The position numbers were made by a program, and so were the translations under genes. DNA of 17,295 bases from Vairimorpha apis BRL 01 (Eukaryota > Microsporidia > Nosematidae). The notes beneath the pieces are model-generated. The model worked only from the letters and a program-made list of their open reading frames with translations. It was not told the origin of the DNA and searched no databases. The stretch lies in assembly GCA_000447185.1 (NCBI GenBank), contig KE647249.1, positions 1-17,295 on the forward strand, read 5' to 3'. This document shows positions 1 through 8,991 of the stretch, one piece after another; the stretch's first letter is position 1, and every line of letters starts with the position of its first letter.

Positions 1-638
1 TGTATATGTTTAAAAAACAAAAAGGTGTAGTTATGATTGTTGAAAAACCTATTGAATCAAATTTATACATTTCAGAAAAAGATAATAAAATTAAAAAGGT
101 GACTGATTCTATATTTCAAGTAGCAAGTGGAATTGAAACTGATTTGTGGTATGTAAATAAAAATTTAAAAGAAAGGTTGGTAAATGAAAAGAATGATTAT
201 GAATTAGATATCAGTTTTGAAAATTATAGAAGTCAATTAGTAGATATTATACATATATTTACTAGATATAATAGTGCTAGACCTTTAGGAATTAACATTT
301 TAAGTATGATAAAGTACAAAGATGAGTATAAAATTTGTAAATCTGATTCATCTGGAAAATCTGTGTTTTATAAATCTGCTGTTATTGGAAAAGGAAGTCG
401 AATTGTAAAAACAGAATTAGAAAAATTAAACATTGAAGAGCTTGATATTAAAAATATGGTAAAAAATGCAATACGAATTTTGTACAAATCATATGATCCT
501 TTAAAAGACAAGCCTTTTGATATTGAAGTTGGAATTATGGCAGATGAAACTAATGGTGAGTTTATTAGACTTAAACATGAAGAATATGCAGAATTTATTG
601 AACAATACAAGGATTATAGTGTGGATGGTGAAGATTAA
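1..638 (+). CDS. PRE10: 20S proteasome subunit alpha type-7 (PSMA3/Pre10-like), 5'-partial
   Basis: One of the seven alpha subunits forming the outer gated rings of the 20S proteasome, which degrades ubiquitinated proteins in cytosol and nucleus. The frame is open to the first base of the window, so the ATG at 6 is probably internal and the N-terminal gate peptide plus the alpha signature (roughly 45 residues by comparison with the family) lie upstream. Visible family features are GVVMIVEKPIESNLY, the ARPLGI strand, the SDSSGK turn and AVIGKGSRIVKTELEKL. The C-terminal half (TELEKL, then KDKPFDIEVG and ETNG) and the acidic tail VDGED fit alpha-7 better than alpha-1 or the other paralogues. 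The stop is TAA at 636-638. No frame changes are seen. I am confident of proteasome alpha, and fairly confident of alpha-7. Confidence 0.85.
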   Translation, partial: YMFKKQKGVVMIVEKPIESNLYISEKDNKIKKVTDSIFQVASGIETDLWYVNKNLKERLVNEKNDYELDISFENYRSQLVDIIHIFTRYNSARPLGINILSMIKYKDEYKICKSDSSGKSVFYKSAVIGKGSRIVKTELEKLNIEELDIKNMVKNAIRILYKSYDPLKDKPFDIEVGIMADETNGEFIRLKHEEYAEFIEQYKDYSVDGED

Positions 639-833
639 ATATTTTTAATTTTTTTATATAATTTTATTAATTTTTAACTCTAATTTATCCATTTTATAGA
701 TAATATTATTTTATCAAATTTTTTATTTTTGAAAATATTCAGTTTTGTAAACTTTTTATTTTTTATTCTCATATTTTTCATAAACATATTAAAAATGTAA
801 ATTTTATATTTAAATATTATTTTTTTAATCCTC

Positions 834-3757
834 ATGTCTACTGATATAATATTTTTACAGACACATGTTGATTATAATATGGAAACTCTAGATTTAAATA
901 TTGCAAAACCTGTCATTTCTATATTTGGTACAATGAAAAATAGCACATCAATTCATGTTCTAGTTGACAATTTTTATCCGTATTTTTATATAAAACCAGT
1001 TAATGAAATGAAAATATATGAAGAAGAAATAATTGAATGTATCAATAAATTAAATTTAAGAGGAAAGTTGATTGATATAGAGACTGTTATGAAAACATCA
1101 ATTTACGGTTATACAGATAAAAAATCACAATTTTTTAAGTAAAATTTAACACTCCTAGTGTTTTTTATTCAAATCAAAACATTTTTAGAGGAAGGATTAG
1201 TAATAAGAGAAAAAAGAATTAAATTTAATCTTTTTGAAAGTAATTTTCCATACGTTCTTCGTTTTATGGTAGATCTTGAAATGTCTGGAATGTGTTATTT
1301 GAAAATTACTAAATATAATCGAATTTCAGGAGATCCTTTAACAATTTCTTGTAGTTATAAAAATATTGAAATTTTACCTTTTACTGGTGATTTTATTGTT
1401 TTACCTAAATTTAAAATATTAAGTATTGATATTGAATGTGTAAGTTTAGATCGTGTTTCTTTTCCTTCTGCTTTTAAAGATCCTATAATACAAATTGGAA
1501 ATACTGTTGCTTTTTCAGATAACGAAAATTTAATTTTTCAAGATATTTTTTGTCTTAAAGAAACGGCTAATATACCTGGAGCAAATGTACACAGTTTTGA
1601 AACTGAAAAAGAGTTGTTAGAAGCATGGAAAGATTATTTTTTAAATGTTGATGCTGATATTATTATTGGATTTAATTTAAAAGGTTTTGATTTACCTTAT
1701 ATTTTAGAACGTGGAGAAAAATTAAATATTTTAAATTTTAATTTGTTAGGTAGAACAAATAAACCTGCTAAATCTAAAGATTCTGTTTTTAATAGTAGAC
1801 AAATAGGAGGAGCATTATCTCTTCCTGAAATAAATATTGAAGGTCGAATTATATTTGATCTTATGCAGATTATTAGAAGAGATCATAAATTAAGAAGTTA
1901 CTCATTAAATTCTGTTAGTTTGCATTTTTTGCAAGAACAGAAAGAAGATGTTCCACATAATTCAATGCATGATTTGCAAAATGGTACAAAAGATACGAGG
2001 AAAAGAATAGCATCTTATTGCCTCAAAGATACTGTTTTGCCTTTAAGACTTTTTAATAAATTAAAAATATTAATTAATTATACAGAATTAGCTCGTGTTA
2101 CTGGTGTTCCAATTGAATATTTTTCTAGTCGTGGTGTCGGTATTAAAGTTTTAACTTTAATTTACAAGGCAGCTGCAAAGCACGATTATTTAATACCTGT
2201 TATGGATCCAATTAATAATGATGCATCATTTGAAGGTGGTTTTGTAATGGATCCTTTAAGAGGTTTTTATTCAAATCCCATTGCTGTGCTGGATTTTTCA
2301 TCTCTATATCCATCAATTATGATAAGTAAAAATTTGTGTTATACGACTTTATTAACAAAAAAGCAGTATGAAAAAATAGGAGGTATTAAAACACCAACAA
2401 ATAATTATTTTGCCACTGCAGATATGAAAGTTGGTCTTTTACCTACTGTATTAACTAATTTAATTGCTTCTAGAAAAATTGCAAAAAAGAAATGAATGAA
2501 ACAGAAGATTTAAATATAAAATCTTGTCTAAATGCCAGACAATTAGCTATCAAAGTATGTGCTAATTCAATTTATGGTTTTACTGGAGCAATGGTTGGAA
2601 AATTACCATGTATTGAAATTTCGCAAAGTGTTACAGCATTCGGAAGAGAGATGATTGCTTTTACTAAAAAAATTATTGAAGAAACTTACAACAAAGATAA
2701 AGGATTTTCACACGATACAAAAGTTATATATGGTGATACAGACTCTGTTATGTTAAATTTTAATGAACCAGATTTAGAAAAAGTTTTTAAAATGGCTAAA
2801 GAAATTTCTGAATTTGTAACTCAACGATTTATTAAACCTGTTGCTTTGGAATTTGAAAAAGTTTATTATCCATACTTACTTATCAATAAAAAAAGATATG
2901 CAGGACTTATTTACAATAATCCAAATACAGCAAATAAAATTGATACAAAAGGTATTGAAACTGTAAGACGTGATAATTGTAATTTAGTTAAAAACGTAAT
3001 TGAGACGTGTTTAAATAAAATTTTATTTGAGAAAAATGTAGAAGGAGCTAAGTTGTATGTAAAAAATATCGTACGAGATTTATATCAAGGAAAAATTGAT
3101 TTAAGTTTATTAGTAATTTCAAAAGCTATAACTAAGGCAGGAGACAAATATGCGAGTAAACAAGCACATGTTGAATTAGCAGAAAAAATGAAAAAAAGAG
3201 GCGATGAAAATGCAGCTAATTTGGGAAATAGAGTTGGTTATATTATGGTTCAAAAAGGTAAAAAAGTTGCTGGTTATGATAAGGCTGAAGATCCTGTATA
3301 TGTATTAGAACATAACTTACCGATAGATACGGAATATTATATTGAACAACAATTGGCTAAACCTTTACATAGACTTTTTGAACCAATTGTCGAAAACGTC
3401 TCAGAATTATTAAAAGGAGAACACACACGTGTTGTATCAAATATTGTAAAAGTTGAAGGACCAATGAATGCATTTTTACAAACAAAAACAACCTGTCTTG
3501 GTTGTAGATCACCAGGAAAAATTTTATGTAAAAATTGTCAACCTGATTTATACAAACATTTAAACAAACTTCAAACAGAAGTAGAAAATAAAAAAGAGCT
3601 TTTTAATAATTGCTGGACAGAATGTCAAAGGTGTCAAGGAAGTATTCAAGACGATATTTTGTGTGCAAATAGAGATTGTCCAATATTTTATATGCGCACA
3701 CGTGTTAAAAAAGAATTGATGCCTTTAAGTGAAAAACTAAAAAATTACGTGAGGTAG
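834..3757 (+). CDS. POL3: DNA polymerase delta catalytic subunit, interrupted by three frame changes
   Basis: Family-B replicative polymerase with proofreading that synthesises mainly the lagging strand. With the frames joined it is about 974 residues, somewhat shorter than the usual 1,100 or so. Motifs in order, in joined-frame residue numbers: Exo I LSIDIEC (about 197-203), Exo II GFNLKGFDLPYI (about 279), Exo III YCLKDTVLPL (about 395), motif A DFSSLYPSIM (about 487), motif B KVCANSIYGFTGA (about 575), motif C YGDTDS (about 633) and KKRYAG. The C-terminus has two four-Cys modules: CLGC...CKNC (CysA) and CQRC...CANRDC (CysB, the Fe-S site). Catalytic Asp and Glu residues are all present. 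The frame runs 834-1138, then +2 relative phase for 1139 to about 1183, then back to 2488, then shifted to the end. Breaks lie at 1137-1139, in the T run 1182-1186 and in the A6 run 2483-2488. Intact motifs on both sides argue for sequence error, not decay. The start is the first ATG after TCCTC. Confidence 0.95.
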
Positions 3758-3901
3758 ACTGGTAGAAAATAAAAAATTATATTTAATCTTTTTTTTTCAT
3801 GATTTGAACAAATTATAAAAAATTTGATTTTTTAACCAACTACATTATTAGGATAAAATTTTTTATAAAAAATTAGTATTTAAAAAATTTTTTTGTTTAC
3901 T

Positions 3902-4689
3902 ATGCTCGAAGCAATCTATAAAAAATTTGAGTTGTTGGACCAACTATATAATGAACGTGATAATATAAAATTAGAAATTCAATATAAAGAAAGTCATGAA
4001 AAACTAAAAGAAATAGGTTATAATTTACAGAAATTATATTCTTTCATGAAAACAAACAAAATATCAAAATATGATTTACAGGAAATTAAAACAAATATTT
4101 TACAAAAACTTCAGAATTTAAGTTTAAAAAAATAGAAAATAAAAATTTTAAAATACAATTAGATATATTGGAATTGACAAATTATGATATTTCTAATATT
4201 TTGACAAAAGTTATGGAAATTTCTTTAGATTATATTAAAAAAGAACCAATTTTAAAAAAATTATGTTTTTAATATCAATAAAAAATTTGATTAAAAAATT
4301 GAAGAAAATATCTTAAATATTATTAAAAAGGAAATAAAAAAATTTGTTGATGATATTGATATTAATCCAAAGAATTTGGATAAATGGTTAAATACTATGA
4401 AAGATTTATTTATAATTTGTAAGAATGAATCATGTAGTAAATATTTACAAGATGAATATAAAAAAACGAAATTGTTTATTTCAAATTATGTATAAATTTT
4501 ATTTGTAAACAAGAAAAAAAATTGATGTTTGAGGATTTACTTTTTATGATTCATAAAATTCAAACAAGAAGCAGACTTTTGAATTTAAGTTTTAATGATA
4601 ATATTAAAAAAATGATAATTGAATTATACAACAGTTTGGATGCTGAAGATAGACAGTTAATAGATAATATTATTATTTGTTCTAATTAA
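3902..4689 (+). CDS. Uncharacterised helical/coiled-coil protein, reading frame broken at several A/T runs
   Basis: I do not recognise this gene. The clean part is 3902-4132 (77 codons), rich in Lys, Glu, Leu and Ile, beginning MLEAIYKKFELLDQLYNERD and predicted helical or coiled coil. Coding-like sequence then continues. It goes on in another frame from 4132 to 4269 (ENKNFKIQLDILELTNYDIS and on), in a third frame from 4271 to 4492 (KIEENILNIIKKEIKKFVDD) and in the earlier frame again from 4495 to 4689 (ending SLDAEDRQLIDNIIICSN, stop TAA). Breaks fall in the A7 run 4126-4132, the T5 run 4266-4270, an in-frame TAA near 4292, and around 4490-4496. Joined, it would encode about 262 residues. 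The same kind of break occurs in the undoubted housekeeping genes here, so I read this as one real gene with sequence errors. A pseudogene is the alternative. It lies 144 bp after polymerase delta on the same strand. Confidence 0.55.
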
Positions 4690-5073
4690 ATCAAAATTGA
4701 TTGTAATAATTTTTTTTTAAATATTTAAAATAAAAAAAATTTAATTTGTTGTTTATAGAATAGTAAATATTTTAATTTTATTAAAAATTAATTTTTTATT
4801 CATTTATACTAGAATATTTACATTTTTTATATATAAAAATCATATTAAATATTTCAAAAATTCTAATGGTTTTTTTATTTTAATATTATAAATAAATTCC
4901 AATTATTTTTTAGATGATATATCCTAAAAAAATTTTAACATTCACTAAACTATAAAATAATTGAAAAGATACAATTTATAATAAAGATTTATAATAATAA
5001 TAATATTTTTAAAAAAGCATCTATAAAATTTTAAATATTTTCTGAACAAACATTACATGTTTTTTATATTATA

Positions 5074-5101
5074 TTTCCCGCTAAATTGCAAATATCCCGC
5101 C
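5074..5101 (+). promoter_or_regulatory. Paired E2F-like CCCGC sites upstream of histone H4
   Basis: TTTCCCGC lies at 5074-5081 and ATCCCGCC at 5094-5101, with the CCCGC cores 19 bp apart and 47-74 bp before the H4 ATG. TTTCCCGC matches the known E2F/DP binding site that drives S-phase genes in animals and plants. C and G are rare in the flanking spacer, so the pair stands out. That an E2F/DP-like factor binds here is inference. Confidence 0.5.
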
Positions 5102-5141
5102 ATTTTTGTTTCAAAAACTATAAATTAATTTTTTTTCTTAA

Positions 5142-5144
5142 CCC
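5142..5144 (+). promoter_or_regulatory. CCC initiator signal of histone H4
   Basis: ACCCTATATG: the CCC triplet ends three bases before the ATG at 5148. CCC-like or GGG-like triplets just upstream of the ATG are a described microsporidian gene-start signal, so this supports the chosen H4 start. Confidence 0.7.
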
Positions 5145-5147
5145 TAT

Positions 5148-5447
5148 ATGTCAGGAAGAGGAAAAGGTTCTAAATCTGCAAAAGGAATTGCTAAAAAACA
5201 TAGAAAAACTACACCCAATGAAGAGAGTATTAGTAAACCAGCTATAAGAAGATTAGCCAGAAGAGCTGGTGTAAGCAGAGTTGGTTCTGGATGTTTTAAT
5301 GAAATAAGGGTTGCAGCCAAGAGTTATATGACAGGTATTATATCATATTCATTTGTTTATGCAAATCATGCTAAAAGAAAAACAATAACATGTTCAGATG
5401 TATTGTACTCATTAAAAAAGATGGGTGTTAAGTATATGGGATATTAA
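5148..5447 (+). CDS. Histone H4, divergent
   Basis: Core nucleosomal histone, 99 residues against the usual 102-103. The tail MSGRGKGSKSAKG keeps the SGRGKG start and acetylatable lysines but is slightly shorter. AKKHRK keeps Lys in the position of K16. The histone fold follows, with KPAIRRLARRAGVSRV (alpha-1 and loop 1), a divergent alpha-2 that replaces the normal GLIYEETR segment with GSGCFNEIRV, and a well-kept HAKRKTITCSDVLYSLKKMG (alpha-3). The C-terminus ends in YMGY instead of the usual LYGFGG. There is no intron and no frame break. H3 lies 5.3 kb away on the other strand, so the two are not a divergent histone pair. Identification is certain. The divergence is typical of fast-evolving microsporidian proteins. 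Confidence 0.95.
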   Translation: MSGRGKGSKSAKGIAKKHRKTTPNEESISKPAIRRLARRAGVSRVGSGCFNEIRVAAKSYMTGIISYSFVYANHAKRKTITCSDVLYSLKKMGVKYMGY

Positions 5448-6300
5448 ATGTTAGTAAATATTTTATATTAATTTATTTTAAATAATTTGCTATGATTAAA
5501 ACATGTATAAGAATTTTTTTGTAGTATTTTTTATATAGTTTTTTCTAAAAAATAAAAAATAGTGTTTTATTTGTTTAAATATTATAAAATACGTATTTAA
5601 TCAGACATATAAAACTTTTTCAAAATTAATAAATCAAAATTTTCATATTTTTGAAAAAATATTTTAAATTATGTAACTAAAAAAAATCTATACCAATAAC
5701 GATCATTAACAAACATTTTTAAGTTTTATTAGTTGTAAGTAATATAAAGTGATGATAAAATTATATTTTTGATATACATAATTAAAAATATTTAGAATAA
5801 TAAAAATCATAATTTAATAAGTAATGTTAAAAATAAAAACTACGTAAAAAGTTTTTGACATATTTTAAAAATATGATAATTTTAGAAGTTTGTATGTTTT
5901 GTGTAATAATAAAATAATACAAAAACACTATTTAAAACAAATTATTTTTAAAAATAAAATATTATTATTTTTAGAATAAAAAAATATATATGTATAATTT
6001 TAAGCATTAAATAATTATTTTTATTGTTCTAAATTTCTTTTTTGTTTTTAACGATAACAGAACACTTGATATAACATTTGAGGTAGTAAATTTAAAGTAA
6101 ATAACATAAATAATAGTTGAAAAAACTTTATATAAACATAAAAAAATAAATTCTAAACATTTTAAATATATTTTTAACTTTTTCTCTTTAAAATTTTTAA
6201 AAAAATTAGATATTAAAATCATAATTTTTTTGAATATGGATGCATTTAAATTTTTTTATTTAGTAAAAAATAAAATATTATGTATTTTTAAACCCTAATA
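5448..6300. other. AT-rich spacer, no supported gene
   Basis: Contains only low-complexity A/T sequence. A 71-codon minus-strand ORF at 6007-6222 is Lys/Phe/Ile-rich with no start signal, and I treat it as chance. The only notable site is the CCC triplet at its right edge (6293-6295). Confidence 0.6.
6293..6295 (+). promoter_or_regulatory. CCC initiator signal of the 6301 ORF
   Basis: AAACCCTAATAATG: CCC ends five bases before the ATG, with an AAATTT-type stretch further upstream (about 6247-6253). The match to the microsporidian start signal is the main reason to accept the small ORF that follows. Confidence 0.6.
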
Positions 6301-6531
6301 ATGGAAAACAAAGATGATTATAAGGCAAATGAAAATGAAGATGCAGAATGGGAAGTAAATAAAATATATGATAATCTTGACTATAAAAATGATTGGCTTG
6401 ATCAAAAACAAGATAACATTATTTGTAATGATAAAAATATTTTATATGAAAAACTTAAGTTAGATTATGTTAGTTTTTTTGATGGACCAAAAAATTTTCA
6501 TAAAGAGCAAAGCCGCAGAAAATTTAAATAA
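6301..6531 (+). CDS. Small acidic hypothetical protein
   Basis: 76 residues, not recognised. The first two thirds are strongly acidic with several Trp and Tyr (ENEDAEWEVNKIYDNLDY, then NDWLDQKQDN). The last 20 residues turn basic (DGPKNFHKEQSRRKFK). There is no signal peptide or membrane segment. It starts directly after a CCC initiator and ends 18 bp before the convergent end of the lectin gene. The acidic, Trp-containing character is loosely like small proteasome-lid proteins of the Sem1/DSS1 type, but the order of the acidic and helical parts does not clearly match, so I do not assign it. It is probably a real gene because of the initiator and the non-random composition. Confidence 0.6.
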   Translation: MENKDDYKANENEDAEWEVNKIYDNLDYKNDWLDQKQDNIICNDKNILYEKLKLDYVSFFDGPKNFHKEQSRRKFK

Positions 6532-6549
6532 TTATTTACTGAAAAAAAT

Positions 6550-7077
6550 TTACATAAAAAAACTATAGTGTGTTCTGTACGGATATGGGTGTGTGTATTG
6601 ATATGAGTAATTGTAATATTGTTCTTGTTGTGGTGCTATATAATTCACACTATATCCATTTGTAGGGATCACAAACTCAAATAATTGATTAATTAATCCA
6701 GTACATGGTTTATAAATGTATCTGTTATTTGGCTCATATTCAATACACCAACCTCTGTTTACAATTAAAAATTGATTTTTTGTTACAACTCTTAATTCAA
6801 ATAATTGATTTTCTCCTCCATGTTTATAGTATAAAATAAGTTCTGTTTTGTCTGCTATATCCCATACATAGTTCAATTCTTTCCCATGTATTATATGAAT
6901 TCCATCCATAGAGGTTTCAAATTCAAATAGTGTTGGAACTTGATTAATAGTACATGCAGTTAGTACATTGTTTTGTCCATTAGTGGCGTCATGATCACAT
7001 ATATATAAATCTGATCCTGAATGTTTAATCTGTTGATTTGATGAACAAGCGTATATTGTATTTATTAAAAACCACAT
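6550..7077 (-). CDS. Secreted ricin-B-lectin-like (beta-trefoil) protein
   Basis: 175 residues. A short hydrophobic N-terminus (MWFLINTIYA, then Cys) looks like a signal peptide, so the product is probably secreted to the spore surface or host cell. The body shows the threefold repeat of a beta-trefoil lectin: TLFEFET (about 47-53), NQLFELRV (about 93-100) and NQLFEFVI (about 129-136), where Phe takes the place of Trp in the usual QxW motif. Paired Cys-containing turns (YICDHD, RGWCIEY, YKPCTG) fit the same fold. The C-terminus is rich in Tyr, Gln and Pro. Ricin-B-like lectin families are known from Nosema and other microsporidia, where roles in host adhesion have been proposed. It is only the sugar-binding fold, with no toxin catalytic chain. 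No CCC signal is visible upstream. The fold call is fairly sure, the ligand unknown. Confidence 0.75.
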   Translation of the reverse strand: MWFLINTIYACSSNQQIKHSGSDLYICDHDATNGQNNVLTACTINQVPTLFEFETSMDGIHIIHGKELNYVWDIADKTELILYYKHGGENQLFELRVVTKNQFLIVNRGWCIEYEPNNRYIYKPCTGLINQLFEFVIPTNGYSVNYIAPQQEQYYNYSYQYTHPYPYRTHYSFFM

Positions 7078-8168
7078 AAAATATTTTAAATTAAAATATA
7101 AAAATTATATTTGAATCAATTTTTATAAATGGTTTTCTTCATTTGAATTTAGTTCGTACTTGTATTTTTATTTATACTTAAATGTTAAAAATTATACAAA
7201 TTAAAATTAAGTTAATTTAAGTTTTTTAAATTGATTATCAAAATAAACATTATACAGTAAAAATTAATAATATTTTAAAGTAATAATAATTGTTGTCGTT
7301 ATTATATAATAATTTTATATTTGTTCTTATAATAATAAAATGGATCTATCAAAAATTAATGTTTTGAAAAAATGAATAAAAAATAAAAAAAATTATTTAA
7401 CTAAAAATTAAGATCAATAATTAAATTCTACATTTTAACAAAAACTATGAAAAATTAGTTTATTATACATTTTTTTAATTTTTAAAGTAACATATTATAA
7501 TGTTGTGTAATTTTTTTCTGTTTTTATCTTAAACATAATAAAAAATTTAAAATTATTAAGCTTTTATATATTTTATTAATCAAAAAAAATCATAAAAGAA
7601 ATAATTTAAACATAAAAATGTTTTAAAGTATTAGTCATTATTAAACTAATTAAAAGATTAACTATTTTAATATTTATTTACATATATTTGATGTTAAAAT
7701 ATATACAAACTTTTATGTATTTAAATATAATTAAATTGAAAATTTTTTCTTTCTTCACTTAAATATATTTTACTTAATTTATTCTATTTTATATATTAAA
7801 ATCTTCAATTTTCAAAAAATATAATTCAACAATTATATAAAAAATATTAAATAAAAATTAAAACGCTTATTTTATGTAAATTTATATATAAGACACAAAT
7901 AATTTTTTTTAATTTCATAATTATAAGACAATTCTTCAAATAATATAACACTAAAGAAATATATTGTATGAAAATTTTAAAATTTTGTTTTGTATTTTTT
8001 ACTAATAATTATTTTTATAAAAAATATTATCATTTAATTATTATAAATGCTATTTATTGAATCTTAATTGATTTAAAATTTAAATAATAATTATAAAATT
8101 TATTTAAAAAAATTTTAAATTTTTAGAGTGAAATTATATAAATTAATCGTCTAAAATTATTATTACAA

Positions 8169-8337
8169 ATGTTTTCATTCAATTTATTTTTAAAATTTAA
8201 TATTAAATATTATTTTTACATTAATTTCTAAATAATAACTGTGTTACTACATATGTTTTCACTTCAATTTATTTTTAAAATTTAATATTAAAATATTCTT
8301 TTACTTTAATTTCTAAATAATGACTGTGTTACTACAT
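8169..8337. repeat. Imperfect tandem duplication, 84- and 85-bp units
   Basis: Unit 1 is 8169-8252 and unit 2 is 8253-8337. Both begin ATGTTTTCA and contain CAATTTATTTTTAAAATTTA. Both end ACTGTGTTACTACAT. They differ by a few substitutions and small indels. The end of unit 2 runs in frame into the coding-like stretch that ends at 8423. Confidence 0.8.
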
Positions 8338-8423
8338 TAGACCATAATAATTTTATAAATACATTTGACTGTGAGAATGAAGAAAGCAATGAAAATAATA
8401 GTGTGTTGAATATGAAACTTTAA
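8337..8423 (+). pseudogene. Short coding-like relic
   Basis: 28 codons without a start, reading LDHNNFINTFDCENEESNEN and on, then a TAA stop. The composition (Asp, Glu, Asn, Ser, Cys) is unlike the surrounding random A/T translations. It may be the tail of a decayed gene partly covered by the tandem duplication. Weak evidence, and no family recognised. Confidence 0.2.
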
Positions 8424-8538
8424 AAAATGAAAATTTATGACTAAAATATTTAAATAAACCATTTAGATTACTTTATTTTTTATGTATCAAAAAAATAAAA
8501 CATATGTAATTAAAATAATATAAAAAATTTTTTAAAAT

Positions 8539-8991
8539 TTATTTAAAAATGCACCACTTCCAATATTTACGACCATTATAAATAAACGGAATATGTTCAC
8601 TTTCTAAAAACTCATTGCTTTGATCAAAATTAATTATTTCATCAAAAATAGTATAAACAATTTTTTTGTCCTCTTTTGTCTTAAATATTATAGACTCTAA
8701 AAGATTTTGAAAATTAAAGCTGTCACCATATTTTTTATTATATTCTGGAGATTCATAAATGATATACATTATATATGTCTTTTTTCGTAATAGATGATCA
8801 TGTTCATCATTACAAATATATTCAGTTGTATAATTATTTGCTATAACTATTTCATTTTCTTTAATGTCATGATCATATAAAGTTAAATCATAATTTTTTA
8901 GTTCGACATTTGTATAGATTTCGTCATCTATATTTTTATAAACACAAAAATTTTCATCTTCGCTTATTGTTTGACTACCTGTTCCGATCAT
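8539..8991 (-). CDS. Orphan hypothetical protein
   Basis: 150 residues, not recognised. It is acidic and Tyr-rich. The C-terminus ends HIPFIYNGRKYWKWCIFK, and a block near the middle reads RKKTYIMYIIYESPEYNKKY. Composition and length against a spacer of this base content make it very likely coding. The frame stays open upstream of the ATG for about 22 more codons (including SAIHYTNELVYFDNNLDLK) before a TAA near 9061-9063. Just beyond, in the same frame, is ATG at 9087. The true start could therefore be upstream if that TAA is a sequence error, as seen elsewhere in this window. There is no CCC or GGG signal before 8991, which weakens that start. It is isolated between two long spacers. Confidence 0.6.
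   Translation of the reverse strand: MIGTGSQTISEDENFCVYKNIDDEIYTNVELKNYDLTLYDHDIKENEIVIANNYTTEYICNDEHDHLLRKKTYIMYIIYESPEYNKKYGDSFNFQNLLESIIFKTKEDKKIVYTIFDEIINFDQSNEFLESEHIPFIYNGRKYWKWCIFK

Larger units (their letters stand above)
4690..5147. other. AT-rich spacer carrying the histone H4 promoter
   Basis: No ORF or RNA gene is supported here. The stretch is almost pure A/T until about 5074. There two CCCGC cores appear, followed by the CCC initiator at 5142-5144. These are listed separately. Confidence 0.6.
7078..8538. other. Long AT-rich spacer with a tandem duplication and a short coding-like relic
   Basis: 1.46 kb with no supported complete gene. Apart from an imperfect tandem duplication at 8169-8337 and a short coding-like stretch ending at 8423, it is simple A/T sequence. 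Confidence 0.6.

Noticed and set aside
368..610. 80-codon minus-strand ORF inside the proteasome gene
   Set aside because: Antisense shadow of a clear alpha-subunit coding frame.
1131..1142. Programmed -1 ribosomal frameshift at TTTTTTAAG
   Set aside because: The zero-frame codons TTT AAG do not form an X-XXY-YYZ slippery site, the -1 codon would be TAA, and other breaks in the window need different shifts.
1139..1158. GTAAAATTTAACACTCCTAG as a 20-nt spliceosomal intron in polymerase delta
   Set aside because: Its translation fits the conserved protein, its removal still leaves a second frame change, and 20 nt is shorter than the microsporidian introns I know of. Kept as an alternative in the findings only.
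6007..6222. 71-codon minus-strand ORF
   Set aside because: Low-complexity Phe/Lys/Ile translation of A/T spacer, with no start signal and no motif.
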